A stretch of 64,000 nucleotides of DNA from RHKX01 sp963745755 (lineage in GTDB: Bacteria > Actinomycetota > Thermoleophilia > Solirubrobacterales > 70-9), in NCBI GenBank assembly GCA_963745755.1, contig CAVUYP010000001.1, forward strand, positions 1,240,001-1,304,000. Direction: 5' to 3'. The notes under the pieces were generated by a model. That model saw nothing but the letters and a program-made list of their open reading frames with translations, did not search any database and was not told the DNA's origin. Below are positions 25,061-35,097 of this stretch, piece by piece (positions within the stretch are counted from its first letter, which is position 1; each line of letters begins with the position of its first letter). A program made the position numbers and the translations under genes.

Positions 25061-25122
25061 AAGATAACCCCGGCGGAATGCTCCGCTTCGCGTCCGCTTC
25101 CGCCGGTCGGGACTGTCTATCT

Positions 25123-27132
<2,010 letters not shown>

Positions 27133-27232
27133 CTCGCTGCCTCCATCGACCGGGACCGAAGTTAGCGAGAACCCGCAAGCCGCCTCTCATCGCCACAGCG
27201 ACCGCAACCGGGCACCCCGCCGGGGGGTGCAG

Positions 27233-27317
27233 TGCCGGGGGAGGGATTCGAACCCTCAAGCCCTTTCGGGCAGCCGGGTTTAAGCCGGCCGCGTATCGCC
27301 ATTTCCGCCACCCCGGC
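27233..27317 (-). tRNA. tRNA-Leu (anticodon TAA)
   Basis: 85 nt without CCA. Acceptor GCCGGGG pairs with CCCCGGC, the anticodon loop is CTTAAAC, the variable arm is long (TGCCCGAAAGGGCT, class II), and the T-arm is GAGGGTTCGAATCCCTC. It stands alone between the GH15 and sigma-factor genes. Confidence 0.95.
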
Positions 27318-27435
27318 AGCGGCCCGCTCAGGCTATCCGCAAGCGGCGCGGATGCCAGAATCTACCCCATCGGGGTGAGATTTAGGTGAGCGAAACTTTC
27401 GACCTCTACGGTGTTTGTAAGGAGGACGTCTCGCC

Positions 27436-28911
27436 TTGGAAGCTTCCGCACTCACACGCGCCCCCGGACGCGGGTTTCTCGCCCGCCGCTCACCGCTGCT
27501 CCGGCTCGAGTCCGACGAGCGCCTCGTCGAGCTGATCAGGACCGGTCACGACGGTGCCTTCGAGGTTCTCTTCACCCGCTACAACGGCCGCCTTCTCGGC
27601 TTCTGCCAGTCGATGCTGAAGAGCCGCCAGGACGCCGAGGACGTCCTCCAGGAGGTCTTCACCAACGCCCACTCGGCGATGCTCGGCGACGACCGCAAGA
27701 TCAACGTGCGTCCCTGGCTGTACCGGATCGCCCGCAACCGCTGCCTCAACCACCTGCGCCGGCCGGTGCCCGAGGGCCAGGATTCGATGGACGTCCTTCC
27801 CCACAGCAATGGCACGACGACCGCCGAGCGGGTGCAGATGCGCGAAGACCTGCGGCAGCTGATGAACGACGTCGAGACGTTGCCGGAGACCCAGCGCACG
27901 GCCCTGCTGCTGCGCGAGATCGATCAGCTCTCCTACGAGGAGATCGCCCAGGCGATGCAGACGACCGTCCCGTCCGTCAAGTCGCTGCTCGTTCGGGCGC
28001 GAATCGGCCTGGCCGAGTCCGGACAGGCGCGGATGCTTACCTGCGACGAGGTCCAGCTGAGCCTGGCCGAGGCCGCCGAGGGCATCGGCAAGGTGGCGGG
28101 CCCGGCCCGCAAGCACGTCCGCGACTGCGACGGCTGCCGCGCCTTCCGCGACCAGCTGCGCTCCGACCGCAAGGCGATGGCGGCGCTGTTCCCGGTCGGC
28201 CTGCTCGCGATCTTCAAGCACGGGATCCTCGCCAAGCTCTTCGGCGGTGGCTCGGCCGGGGCTGCCGGCACCGGCGCGGTCGGCGCGGTCGGCGGCGCCT
28301 CCGCATCGGGCGGGATCGGCGGCATCAGCGTGCTCAGCGGCGCGATCGGCGCGAAGGCCGCCGCCGGCTTCGCCACCGCCGCGATCCTCACCGCGGGCGC
28401 GGTCGAGGTCCGCAGCATCGGCGCCGGCGAAGCAGAGAACCCGGAGCCGAAGCTCGCCCCCGCCGCCGCCGTCGCCGAATCCTCCCCAACGCCGAAGCCG
28501 GCGAACGCCGCCGAGCACATCAGCGCCCGGATCGTCGCGCCGGTCGTTCCGGCCCGTCCGGCGCCCGCCGACCGCAGGCAGCACGCAGCGCCCGGGAGCG
28601 CTCCCGCCGATCCCGCTCCGGCGGTTCCCGAGGACGCGCCGAAGCCGGCGCCGACGGACTCGGTGGCCGCGGCGGCCTCCCCCGAGGACGGCAACGTCGC
28701 GGTCGCAACGCCGGCCGGCGGGGAGAACGACGATCAGGACACCGGCAGCGCTGCGGTCGAGGAGCCCCCGGCGACCGACCCGACGACTCCGACGACCCCG
28801 ACGACTCCGACGACGCCGCCGACTCCGACGACGCCGCCGACTCCGACGACACCCACGACTCCGGCCGGCTCGACAACCCCGGCCACGCCGGCGCCGGCGC
28901 CCGGCTCCTGA
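27436..28911 (+). CDS. ECF-like sigma factor fused to a zinc anti-sigma-type domain and Thr-Pro tail
   Basis: 491 residues from a TTG at 27436, backed by AAGGAGG 9 nt upstream. Sigma region 2 at ~45-110 (DAEDVLQEVFTNAHSAMLGD, WLYRIARNRCLNHL), region 4 at ~148-195 (LPETQRTALLLREIDQLSYE, AMQTTVPSVKSLLVRAR). Then Cys203 and the anti-sigma zinc signature H227-x3-C231-x2-C234 (HVRDCDGC). Next come an Ala/Gly hydrophobic stretch (~290-345) that may span the membrane and a Pro-Thr-rich tail of TTP repeats. ECF sigma and its ZAS-type anti-sigma are normally separate proteins; here regulator and inhibitor appear to be one chain. Confidence 0.85.
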   Translation: MEASALTRAPGRGFLARRSPLLRLESDERLVELIRTGHDGAFEVLFTRYNGRLLGFCQSMLKSRQDAEDVLQEVFTNAHSAMLGDDRKINVRPWLYRIARNRCLNHLRRPVPEGQDSMDVLPHSNGTTTAERVQMREDLRQLMNDVETLPETQRTALLLREIDQLSYEEIAQAMQTTVPSVKSLLVRARIGLAESGQARMLTCDEVQLSLAEAAEGIGKVAGPARKHVRDCDGCRAFRDQLRSDRKAMAALFPVGLLAIFKHGILAKLFGGGSAGAAGTGAVGAVGGASASGGIGGISVLSGAIGAKAAAGFATAAILTAGAVEVRSIGAGEAENPEPKLAPAAAVAESSPTPKPANAAEHISARIVAPVVPARPAPADRRQHAAPGSAPADPAPAVPEDAPKPAPTDSVAAAASPEDGNVAVATPAGGENDDQDTGSAAVEEPPATDPTTPTTPTTPTTPPTPTTPPTPTTPTTPAGSTTPATPAPAPGS

Positions 28912-29165
28912 GCCGGACGCGCGTCCAGCTCCCAGGACACACCTAAGGCCCAACCCCCAGCTGCCGATGGGGGGCCGGTGACGGCTCGATCGATTCCCCG
29001 TCTGCGAATGGACCGGAAACGGCCCGGCGCAGCGGGCGACCCTCTGCCCGGGGCGGATTCGATCGCGGACCGTCCGGATCGGTCCTGCCGGCGCACGATT
29101 GGCACGATCGCTCGCCCCTGGACAAGGCGAGGCGCCGCAGCGGACTGGGACTGACCGGGTTGCAC

Positions 29166-29191
29166 GGCGCCGTCCCCGAGGGGGCGGCGCC
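29166..29191 (-). terminator. Strong hairpin downstream of the UPF0173 gene
   Basis: GGCGCCGTCCCC faces GGGGCGGCGCC with one bulged base and a GAG loop, 19 nt beyond the stop codon of the minus-strand hydrolase. No T-run, as is common in very GC-rich genomes. The rest of the 298-nt space 28912-29209 shows no gene. Confidence 0.5.
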
Positions 29192-29209
29192 GGCGACCGG
29201 GTCGTACGC

Positions 29210-29924
29210 TCAAACGGTGTGCGTGCCGCCGGGCTCGAGCAGGACGACCTCGTGAGGCGGACGCGGTCTCGACCTTGTCCTTGAACTCGTTCGGATCGGC
29301 CTCGATCGCCGGAAACGTCCCGTAGTGCATCGGCAGCACCGTCTCGGCGCCGATCAGCCCGCAGGCGTAGGCGGCGTCGTCGATACCCATCGTGTAGTGG
29401 CCGCCGATCGGCACGATCGCGACGTCGATCGGCGTCCGCTCGGCGATCAGCTTCATGTCGCCGAACAGGCAGGTGTCGCCGGCGTGGTAGACGGTGACAC
29501 CGCCGATCTGCACCACGAGGCCCGCCGGGAGCCCGATCACGGTCCCGGTCTCGGCGCTGAACGGCTCGTCACCCTCGCCGGGGGTCGTATTGGTGTGGAA
29601 GGCCTGCACGAGCTTCACCCAGCCCCAGTCGAACTCGACGACGCCGCCGAGGTTGGGATCGAAGGTCTGCTCGACGCCGCGGGCGTCGAGCCACTTCGCC
29701 AGCTCGACGATCGCCAGGCAGGGTGCGCCGGTGCGGGTCGCGACCGCGACCGCGTCGGCGATGTGGTCGGCGTGCCCGTGGCTGAGCAGGATGTGAGTCG
29801 GCTCCACCTCCTCGGCGGTGACCGGGGCCGTTGGGCTGTTCGGCTTCAGGAACGGGTCGATCAGAACCGTGGCCTCGCCGTCGCTGAGCTCGAAGCAGCT
29901 GTGTCCAAGCCATCTGATTTCCAT
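29210..29924 (-). CDS. UPF0173-type metal-dependent hydrolase (frameshifted near 3' end)
   Basis: ATG at 29924 with GGAG upstream. ~237 residues: IRWLGHSCFEL, metal motif LLSHGHADHIADA (HxHxDH), VYHAGDTCLFGDMKLI, IVPIGGHYTMG and the late His in LPMHYGTFP, the order seen in UPF0173/UlaG-like metallo-hydrolases. Near 29250 the frame slips; the next frame supplies the expected ending HEVVLLEPGGTHTV and a TGA. Probably a one-base error. Coupled to the gene upstream (TGACGATG). Substrate unknown. Confidence 0.8.
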
Positions 29925-29926
29925 CG

Positions 29927-30271
29927 TCAACTCTCCTCTCGGTGGGGGTTCTCCGTCGGTGGTCCAAGCTCGTCGGCGAGCGCCCAGCCGACCGCGACTC
30001 CGACCATCATCGAGATTCGCGTCTCCTCGGCGAGGAGGACGTCGACGGCCGTCGCCCGCTCCTGCGGGTCTTCGATCGAGATGACGCGCTCGAGCTCGGC
30101 CCGGTGCGATTCGCCGAACCAGCCGCCCGCCGCGAGCGCCTCGACGAGGACCCGTTGGAGCGTCGGCGCCGAGGCCGCGACCCGGGCCTCGGCGGCCTGC
30201 AGGCGCGAGCCCTCGGTGAGACGGCCGACCGCCGCCTCGAGGTCGGCTTCGGTGAATGCTGCGCCGGACAC
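29927..30271 (-). CDS. Hypothetical helical protein upstream of the hydrolase
   Basis: 114 residues from the GTG at 30271 (VSGAAFTEADLEAAVGRL). Predominantly helical and Ala/Glu-rich; no known motif. The stop codon lies 2 nt from the ATG of the UPF0173 gene, so the two are probably translated together and may act together. An earlier start cannot be excluded. Confidence 0.5.
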   Translation of the reverse strand: MSGAAFTEADLEAAVGRLTEGSRLQAAEARVAASAPTLQRVLVEALAAGGWFGESHRAELERVISIEDPQERATAVDVLLAEETRISMMVGVAVGWALADELGPPTENPHREES

Positions 30272-30321
30272 AGGCTGAACATACCCGCCGCCCGCCGCCG
30301 GCAAGCGCGAGCGTGGCGCCG

Positions 30322-31113
30322 CTACTCGGCGCCGGCGTCGGCGCGGCGGGCGGCGACCGCCCCCATGCCGAGCCCGACGAGGCCGCCGACCAGCCCGGCG
30401 ACCGGATCGGCTCCGACCTCGACGAGCGGCAGCAGCAGCAGGACGACGGCGGCGACGGTCACGGCGATCGTCTCGAGCGGCTCGCTGAAATGGTGCTTGG
30501 CCTCGCCGCGCCAGAGCATCAGCCAGGCGGCGAGCAGGCCGAGCGCGACGCCGTTGCCGCCGGCGACGACGAGGGTGCCGGTGAGCCCGGCCGAGAAGAC
30601 CGCACCGGCGGCGAGGGCACCGAGGGTGCCGGTGGCGACGATCAGCGTCGCGGTCGCCAGCGATCCGAGCCGGCGCTCGACGGCGACGCCGAAGACCCAG
30701 ATCGCGAGACCGACGACCAGCAGGGCGCCGAGGTCGTCGTAGGCGAACGGCGCGGTCACGTAGCGCCAGGCCTCGGAGCCGACCGGGCCGGCGATCGCGC
30801 CGACCTCGTTGAGCGTGAGCGGTACCGCGCGGCCGAGGACCAGCAGGACGCCGGCGATCAGCAGCGTCCCGGCGGTCGCCAGCGGACGGACGCCGAGCGC
30901 GGTCTTGGCGCTCCGCTCGGCGGCGCGCTCGCGGCGCAGCCGGCGGCGCTTGTCGCGCCGGCTCTCCCGGACCCGGATCTCGTCGCCCTCGCGCTCGAGC
31001 CGCGGCGCCCGCTTGCGGAGCCGGTGGCCGCAGTACGGGCACTCGGTCACGTACGGGCTGACCTCGGAGCCGCAGCTCCGGCAGACGACGCTCAACTCCG
31101 GTGTCTGGGACAC
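30322..31113 (-). CDS. Zinc-ribbon rhomboid-like protein lacking catalytic residues
   Basis: 263 residues. N-terminal zinc ribbon (CRSCG at 11-15, CPYCG at 25-29), then a basic linker and six membrane helices with the rhomboid order. The L1-loop WR motif is present (SEAWRYVTAPFAY). The GxSG active site reads G185-G-N187-G, so Ser is replaced by Asn, and the helix-6 catalytic His is replaced (DPVAGLVGGLVGLG). It is therefore predicted to be a pseudoprotease. The retained fold suggests a client-binding role, as in iRhoms/Derlins. Confidence 0.75.
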   Translation of the reverse strand: MSQTPELSVVCRSCGSEVSPYVTECPYCGHRLRKRAPRLEREGDEIRVRESRRDKRRRLRRERAAERSAKTALGVRPLATAGTLLIAGVLLVLGRAVPLTLNEVGAIAGPVGSEAWRYVTAPFAYDDLGALLVVGLAIWVFGVAVERRLGSLATATLIVATGTLGALAAGAVFSAGLTGTLVVAGGNGVALGLLAAWLMLWRGEAKHHFSEPLETIAVTVAAVVLLLLPLVEVGADPVAGLVGGLVGLGMGAVAARRADAGAE

Positions 31114-31144
31114 AGAGCGAGGATAACCCCGCGCGGCGCTCAGA

Positions 31145-32260
31145 TCAGCGGGCGGTCAGCGCCACGGCGGCCGCGACAAGCTCGCGGAGGTCGTCGCCGT
31201 GCGCTTCCACGAAGTCCAGCTGCCGCCGGGCGCCGGTGCCGCCGGCGACGATCTCGGCCGCCCTGCGCAGCTCCTCGCTGCAGCCGACCGCCGCGGCGCT
31301 GGCCTCGACCTCGGCGATCAGGCCCCGCGCCATCTCGGTGGCGGCGACCGGGCGGCCGCGGCCGAAGTCGACCAGCTCGCCCTCCATGCCGCGGACCGCA
31401 GCCCTGACCTTGTTGTCGTCGATCAGCTCGTAGGGGGCCTCGACGAGCGGCTCGCCCTCGTCGAACAACTCGGCGAACCGGTGCGAGAGCGCCTGGGTCA
31501 GCGCCGCGAAGGCGGCGGTGTCCTCGAGGCGGGTCGCCTGGTCGAAGACCCTGGTCTCGACCGTGCCGAGGTTCGGATGCGGCCGGACATCCCACCAGAG
31601 GTAGGTGTAGTCGTCGATCGCCCCCGAGCCCGTCATCTGCCCGACCCGGCGCGCGTAGATCTCCCAGCTGCCGTAGTGCGGTGGCACGCCCTGACGCGGG
31701 AAGGCGCGGAAGACCGGGGTCCGCGCCGACATCATCCCGGTGTTGCGCCCCTCCCAGAACGGTGAGTTCGAGGAGATCGCGAGCAGCAGCGGCAGGTGGC
31801 GGCGGATCCCGTCGGCGACGTAGATGGCCTTGTCGGGCGAGTCGATCCCGACGTGGACGTGGGTCCCGAAGATCAGCTCGCGCTCGGCGATGAAGCCGAG
31901 GTCGGCGACGAGCTCCCGGTAGCGAGGCCGCTCGACGATCGCCTGCTCGTCGCAGCGCGCGAACGGATGGGTGCCGGCGGCGCCGACGAGCATGCCGTTC
32001 TTCTTCGCGATCGATCCGACGAGCCTGCGCAGGTCGGCGAGCTGCTCGGCCGCGGTGGCGACGTCCGGGCACGGCGTCGTAGCCACCTCGAGCACCGATT
32101 GGAACAGCTCCGGCTTGACCTGCCCCTCGTGCTCCTCGGGGACGTCGGCGAGCACCGCCTCGATCCCCTGCGACAGATCGAGGGTCGCGGGATCCAAGAG
32201 CATCAGCTCCTCCTCGATCCCGACGGTGAAGGGTGCGCCGTTGAAGCTGTGCTCGAGCAC
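31145..32260 (-). CDS. ybdK: Carboxylate-amine ligase, YbdK/GCS2 family
   Basis: 371 residues, family-typical length. FTVGIEEELMLLDP opens the ATP-grasp-like glutamate-cysteine ligase type 2 fold. FGTHVHVGIDS, SNSPFWEGRNTGMMSAR and PNLGTVETRVFDQ follow in order. These enzymes form gamma-glutamyl or other carboxylate-amine bonds with ATP. A role in a low-molecular-weight thiol pathway is possible but unproven; no partner gene is adjacent. Confidence 0.88.
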   Translation of the reverse strand: MLEHSFNGAPFTVGIEEELMLLDPATLDLSQGIEAVLADVPEEHEGQVKPELFQSVLEVATTPCPDVATAAEQLADLRRLVGSIAKKNGMLVGAAGTHPFARCDEQAIVERPRYRELVADLGFIAERELIFGTHVHVGIDSPDKAIYVADGIRRHLPLLLAISSNSPFWEGRNTGMMSARTPVFRAFPRQGVPPHYGSWEIYARRVGQMTGSGAIDDYTYLWWDVRPHPNLGTVETRVFDQATRLEDTAAFAALTQALSHRFAELFDEGEPLVEAPYELIDDNKVRAAVRGMEGELVDFGRGRPVAATEMARGLIAEVEASAAAVGCSEELRRAAEIVAGGTGARRQLDFVEAHGDDLRELVAAAVALTAR

Positions 32261-32304
32261 TTGGTTGCCGCGATCCTACCCCGGTGGAGCGGCTCCTACG
32301 CACA

Positions 32305-32310
32305 TATACT
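32305..32310 (+). promoter_or_regulatory. Putative -10 box of the aldolase gene
   Basis: TATACT in an unusually A/T-rich spot (CACATATACTGGCCAATT) 72 nt before the GTG start. The -35 region is poor (CGGTGG). It suggests a ~65-nt leader; I see no riboswitch-like structure in it. Confidence 0.35.
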
Positions 32311-32381
32311 GGCCAATTCCCCCCTGCCGTCCGTCGACCCGACGCACCGAGCGGCAACCCCAGACCAAGGAGGAACTCCAA

Positions 32382-33302
32382 GTGGAGGCCAAGAGCATCA
32401 CCGAGCAGAAGTCGCTTCTCGACACGTTGGCGCCGGGCAAGCGCACCCGCCTGCACCGCCTGCTGTTCGAGTTCGGTCCCGGCAACGGCTGCCTGATGCT
32501 GCTGCCGATCGATCAGGGCATCGAGCACGGCCCCCGCGACTTCTTCCCGAACCCGGCCTCCAAGGACCCCGACTACCAGTTCCGGCTCGCCGCCGAGGGG
32601 GGTTACTCGGCGATCGCCTGCCAGATCGGCCTCGCCACCAAGTACTACCCCGACCATGCGGGCGCGGTGCCGCTGATCCTCAAGGTCAACGGCAAGACCG
32701 ACATCCCGCCGGCCGGGAGGGCGCTGTCGACCTGCAACGCCTCGGTCGAGGACGCAGTCAAGCTCGGCGCCGACGCGGTCGGATACACGCTCTACGTCGG
32801 CTCACCGCGTCAGGACGAGGACCTCGCCCAGCTGCGCCAGGTGCGTGAGGACTGCGACCGCTTCGGGATGCCGCTCGTCGTCTGGTCCTACCCGCGCGGC
32901 GAGGCGGTCGTCGCCAAGGGCGGCCAGAACTCGTTCTACGCGATCGATTACGCGGCGCGGATGGCGATGGAGATGGGCGCCGACATCGTCAAGCTGAACA
33001 TGCCGAAGATCGACCCCGAAAAGGACAAGGACTCCCCCGCCCCCTACAACGAGGGCGGCTTCACGCAGGAGGAGGCGATCACCCACTGCGTCGAGTCGGC
33101 GGGTCGCTCGCTCGTCGTCCTCTCGGGTGGCTCGAGGATCGACGACGACGCGCTGCTCGAGCAGACCCGCGGCATCATGCATGCGGGCGGCTCCGGGGTC
33201 ATCTACGGGCGCAACGTCTGGCAGCGCGAGTGGAGCGAGGCGCTCGAGATCATCGGCCAGATCAAGGAGATCATGCTCTCCAGCGTCCACCGCATCCCCT
33301 GA
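32382..33302 (+). CDS. Class I fructose-bisphosphate aldolase, DhnA/FbaB type
   Basis: 306 residues. The GTG at 32382 is chosen because AAGGAGG lies 10 nt upstream. TIM barrel of the archaeal-type aldolase: LMLLPIDQGIEHGPRDF, LVVWSYPRGEAVV, the lysine-bearing strand GADIVKLNMP and LVVLSGGSRIDDDALLE with phosphate-binding GVIYGRNVWQR. It splits fructose-1,6-bisphosphate in glycolysis or makes it in gluconeogenesis by Schiff-base chemistry without metal. Single gene. Confidence 0.9.
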   Translation: MEAKSITEQKSLLDTLAPGKRTRLHRLLFEFGPGNGCLMLLPIDQGIEHGPRDFFPNPASKDPDYQFRLAAEGGYSAIACQIGLATKYYPDHAGAVPLILKVNGKTDIPPAGRALSTCNASVEDAVKLGADAVGYTLYVGSPRQDEDLAQLRQVREDCDRFGMPLVVWSYPRGEAVVAKGGQNSFYAIDYAARMAMEMGADIVKLNMPKIDPEKDKDSPAPYNEGGFTQEEAITHCVESAGRSLVVLSGGSRIDDDALLEQTRGIMHAGGSGVIYGRNVWQREWSEALEIIGQIKEIMLSSVHRIP

Positions 33303-33334
33303 ACAGGGATCGGTAGGGACATCGGCGGGCGGCG

Positions 33335-33859
33335 ATGGTTCCGGGCGTCAGGGGTCGGACCGCCGGGACGCTGCTGCTGCTCGCCCTGATCGTCTACGCG
33401 CTGATCGCCGGCGGTGACGAGGACGATCCGGCCGCCGACCGCGGCAACGCCGGCGGCGCCGGCCAGCGCGCACGGGTCCTCCGCGTCATCGACGGAGACA
33501 CGATCGAGGTCGCGATCGACGACCGCAGCGACGACGTCCGCTACATCGGGGTCGACACCCCGGAGACGGTCAAGCCGGGCGAGCCGGTCGAGTGCTTCGG
33601 GCCCGAGGCCTCGGCGTTCAACCACAGCCTCGTCGACGGTGAGACGGTCCGGCTCGCCTTCGACCGCGAGCGCCGCGACGTCTACGGGCGACTGCTGGCA
33701 TACGTCTACGTGGGCGAGACCTTCGTCAACGCCGAGCTCGTCCGCGGTGGCTACGCGCGCACCCTCGAGATCCCGCCCAACACCGCCGAGGCGGACCGTC
33801 TCGCGGCGCTCGAGGAGCGGGCGGGAAGGGCCGGGGACGGCCTCTGGGGCGCCTGCTGA
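33335..33859 (+). CDS. Exported staphylococcal-nuclease-like (SNase) protein
   Basis: 174 residues. A signal or anchor helix (TLLLLALIVYALIAGG) and an acidic linker precede an SNase domain (~45-165). RVIDGDTIEVAI, VRYIGVDTPETV with the catalytic Arg/Asp, VRLAFDRERRDVYGRLLAYV and VNAELVRGGYA follow the family. It cleaves DNA or RNA with Ca2+ outside the cytoplasm; a role in nucleotide scavenging is an inference. Confidence 0.88.
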   Translation: MVPGVRGRTAGTLLLLALIVYALIAGGDEDDPAADRGNAGGAGQRARVLRVIDGDTIEVAIDDRSDDVRYIGVDTPETVKPGEPVECFGPEASAFNHSLVDGETVRLAFDRERRDVYGRLLAYVYVGETFVNAELVRGGYARTLEIPPNTAEADRLAALEERAGRAGDGLWGAC

Positions 33860-33871
33860 GAGTCTGAGCAA

Positions 33872-33901
33872 ATGACAGTCTGTCTTAGCAATGGCTAATA
33901 T
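33872..33901 (+). promoter_or_regulatory. AT-rich sigma70-like promoter, probably leaderless transcript
   Basis: ATGACA (33872-33877), an 18-bp spacer and TAATAT (33896-33901). The GTG at 33910 lies where transcription should begin and no ribosome-binding site is visible, consistent with a leaderless mRNA. The box stands out as the most AT-rich patch in its surroundings. Confidence 0.5.
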
Positions 33902-33909
33902 TGCTGTCC

Positions 33910-34179
33910 GTGGCCACTCAGACCCCTATGGCGAATCCGCGGATGCGTCAGAGCCTCGACCAGTTCGAGGAGGCATTCGAGCGCGAGCAGCAGATCGAGG
34001 TGCAACGGCGCCACGAGCTGCGCCGCCGCGCCGCCAACCGCTCCCGCGCCCGCCACATCGTCAAGACCGAGAAGCGCGGCCGCGTCCGCTTCAGCGTCCT
34101 CGCCCTCTGCCTGACGGCCACCGTCGTGGTCGTCGTCGTGGTGATGTTCGAGACGCTGGCCTGGCTCGTCGGCGGCTAG
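33910..34179 (+). CDS. Small basic protein with C-terminal membrane helix
   Basis: 89 residues from the GTG at 33910 (ATG at 33928 is the alternative). The N-terminal part is a charged helix (LDQFEEAFEREQQIEVQRRH) with many Arg residues. The C-terminus is one long hydrophobic helix (VLALCLTATVVVVVVVMFET). This is the layout of a tail-anchored cytoplasmic coiled-coil protein. Family unknown. Converges on csrA with 1 nt between the stops. Confidence 0.55.
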   Translation: MATQTPMANPRMRQSLDQFEEAFEREQQIEVQRRHELRRRAANRSRARHIVKTEKRGRVRFSVLALCLTATVVVVVVVMFETLAWLVGG

Positions 34180-34180
34180 A

Positions 34181-34375
34181 TCAGTCGTCGGTGCTCGAGC
34201 CGTCCGCCGACGCCTCCGCCTCGGCGTTGTCGAGGACCTCGCGCCTGAAGACGCTGATGTCGCGGGGCGCCTCGATGCCGATCCGGACCTTGTCTCCGGA
34301 GACGGAGAGAACGGTGATCTCGATCTCCTCCCCGATCATGATGCTCTGGTTGGTCTTCCGGGTGAGTACGAGCAT
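34181..34375 (-). CDS. csrA: Carbon storage regulator / translational repressor CsrA
   Basis: 64 residues. Starts MLVLTRKTNQSIMIGEEIEI and continues VRIGIEAPRDISVFRREV, the RNA-binding surface residues (LTRK, and the Arg in VFRREV) being intact. It binds GGA in leader RNAs and blocks translation. In Gram-positives it is usually next to fliW and flagellin genes; no flagellar gene is in this window. The last ~14 residues are an acidic tail. Predicted start at 34375 with GAGG 11 nt upstream. Confidence 0.93.
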   Translation of the reverse strand: MLVLTRKTNQSIMIGEEIEITVLSVSGDKVRIGIEAPRDISVFRREVLDNAEAEASADGSSTDD

Positions 34376-34533
34376 GGGCGCCCAGACCTCGGGCCGGGCT
34401 GGAACGGCTTGGTGGCACGACTCCCGCGCCGCAGCGGGGGGTCCGACCTTAGCGAAAGCGAATTCCTGCGTCCATCCCCTGCCGGGTGGGCGGAGGGGTC
34501 CCGGGCTCCCGTTGGGTAGACTCACGCGCCGCA

Positions 34534-35079
34534 ATGGCAGGTAAGCCCCTCAGATCACAGTTGAACCAGATCCGCGCCTGGGTGCGGGAGGGTCGGACCG
34601 ACGCCTGGATCGCTCATCAGCTCGACATCTCGGCCTCCGAGCTGCGCGAGTTCCGCCGCCGCCACGACCTCACTCCCGACTCCGAGCCCGACACCTCCGA
34701 CGATCTCCGCGACGAGATCGAAGCCGAGGTCGAGGCCGCGACCCTCGCCGCCGCCGAGGCGGCCGACGCCGCCGACGAGGAGGCCGAGGAGGACGAGGAG
34801 GACGAGGACGCAGACGAGGACCGCGACGACGAGCGCGACGAGGACGAGGAGCGACCCCGGCGCCGCCGCCGCCGCCGCGGCGGGCGCGGGCGCCGACGCG
34901 GCCCCGGCGCGATCGAGGCGACCTTCGACCACGGCGAGGAGGACGGCTACGGCCTCTGGCTCGACCCGGCGGTCAAGGACAACCCCGTCTACTCCGAGAA
35001 CTGGGCGGGCCACCGCGCGGTACGGGTGACGGTCGAAGCGGATCAGATCGTGATCCGCCGCGCCGGCGACGACGGCTGA
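34534..35079 (+). CDS. Acidic/basic block protein with N-terminal helical domain
   Basis: 181 residues from the ATG at 34534. The N-terminal ~45 residues (QLNQIRAWVREGRTDAWIAH, LDISASELREFRRRH) look like a small helix-turn-helix. Then comes an Asp/Glu tract (~60-105), a pure Arg/Gly tract (RRRRRRRGGRGRRRG), and a C-terminal ~50-residue domain with YGLWLDPAVKDNPVYSENWA. A nucleic-acid-binding role is plausible. Not recognised as a family. Confidence 0.6.
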   Translation: MAGKPLRSQLNQIRAWVREGRTDAWIAHQLDISASELREFRRRHDLTPDSEPDTSDDLRDEIEAEVEAATLAAAEAADAADEEAEEDEEDEDADEDRDDERDEDEERPRRRRRRRGGRGRRRGPGAIEATFDHGEEDGYGLWLDPAVKDNPVYSENWAGHRAVRVTVEADQIVIRRAGDDG

Positions 35080-35097
35080 CGCCGGCTCGACCGGGCC

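Noticed and set aside
28780..28865. Nine-base tandem repeats at the end of the sigma fusion gene
   Set aside because: They encode the Thr-Pro tail in frame, an ordinary low-complexity coding repeat.
28943..29125. 60-residue frame in the gap after the sigma gene
   Set aside because: Arg/Pro/Ser-rich, no ribosome-binding site, no recognisable pattern.
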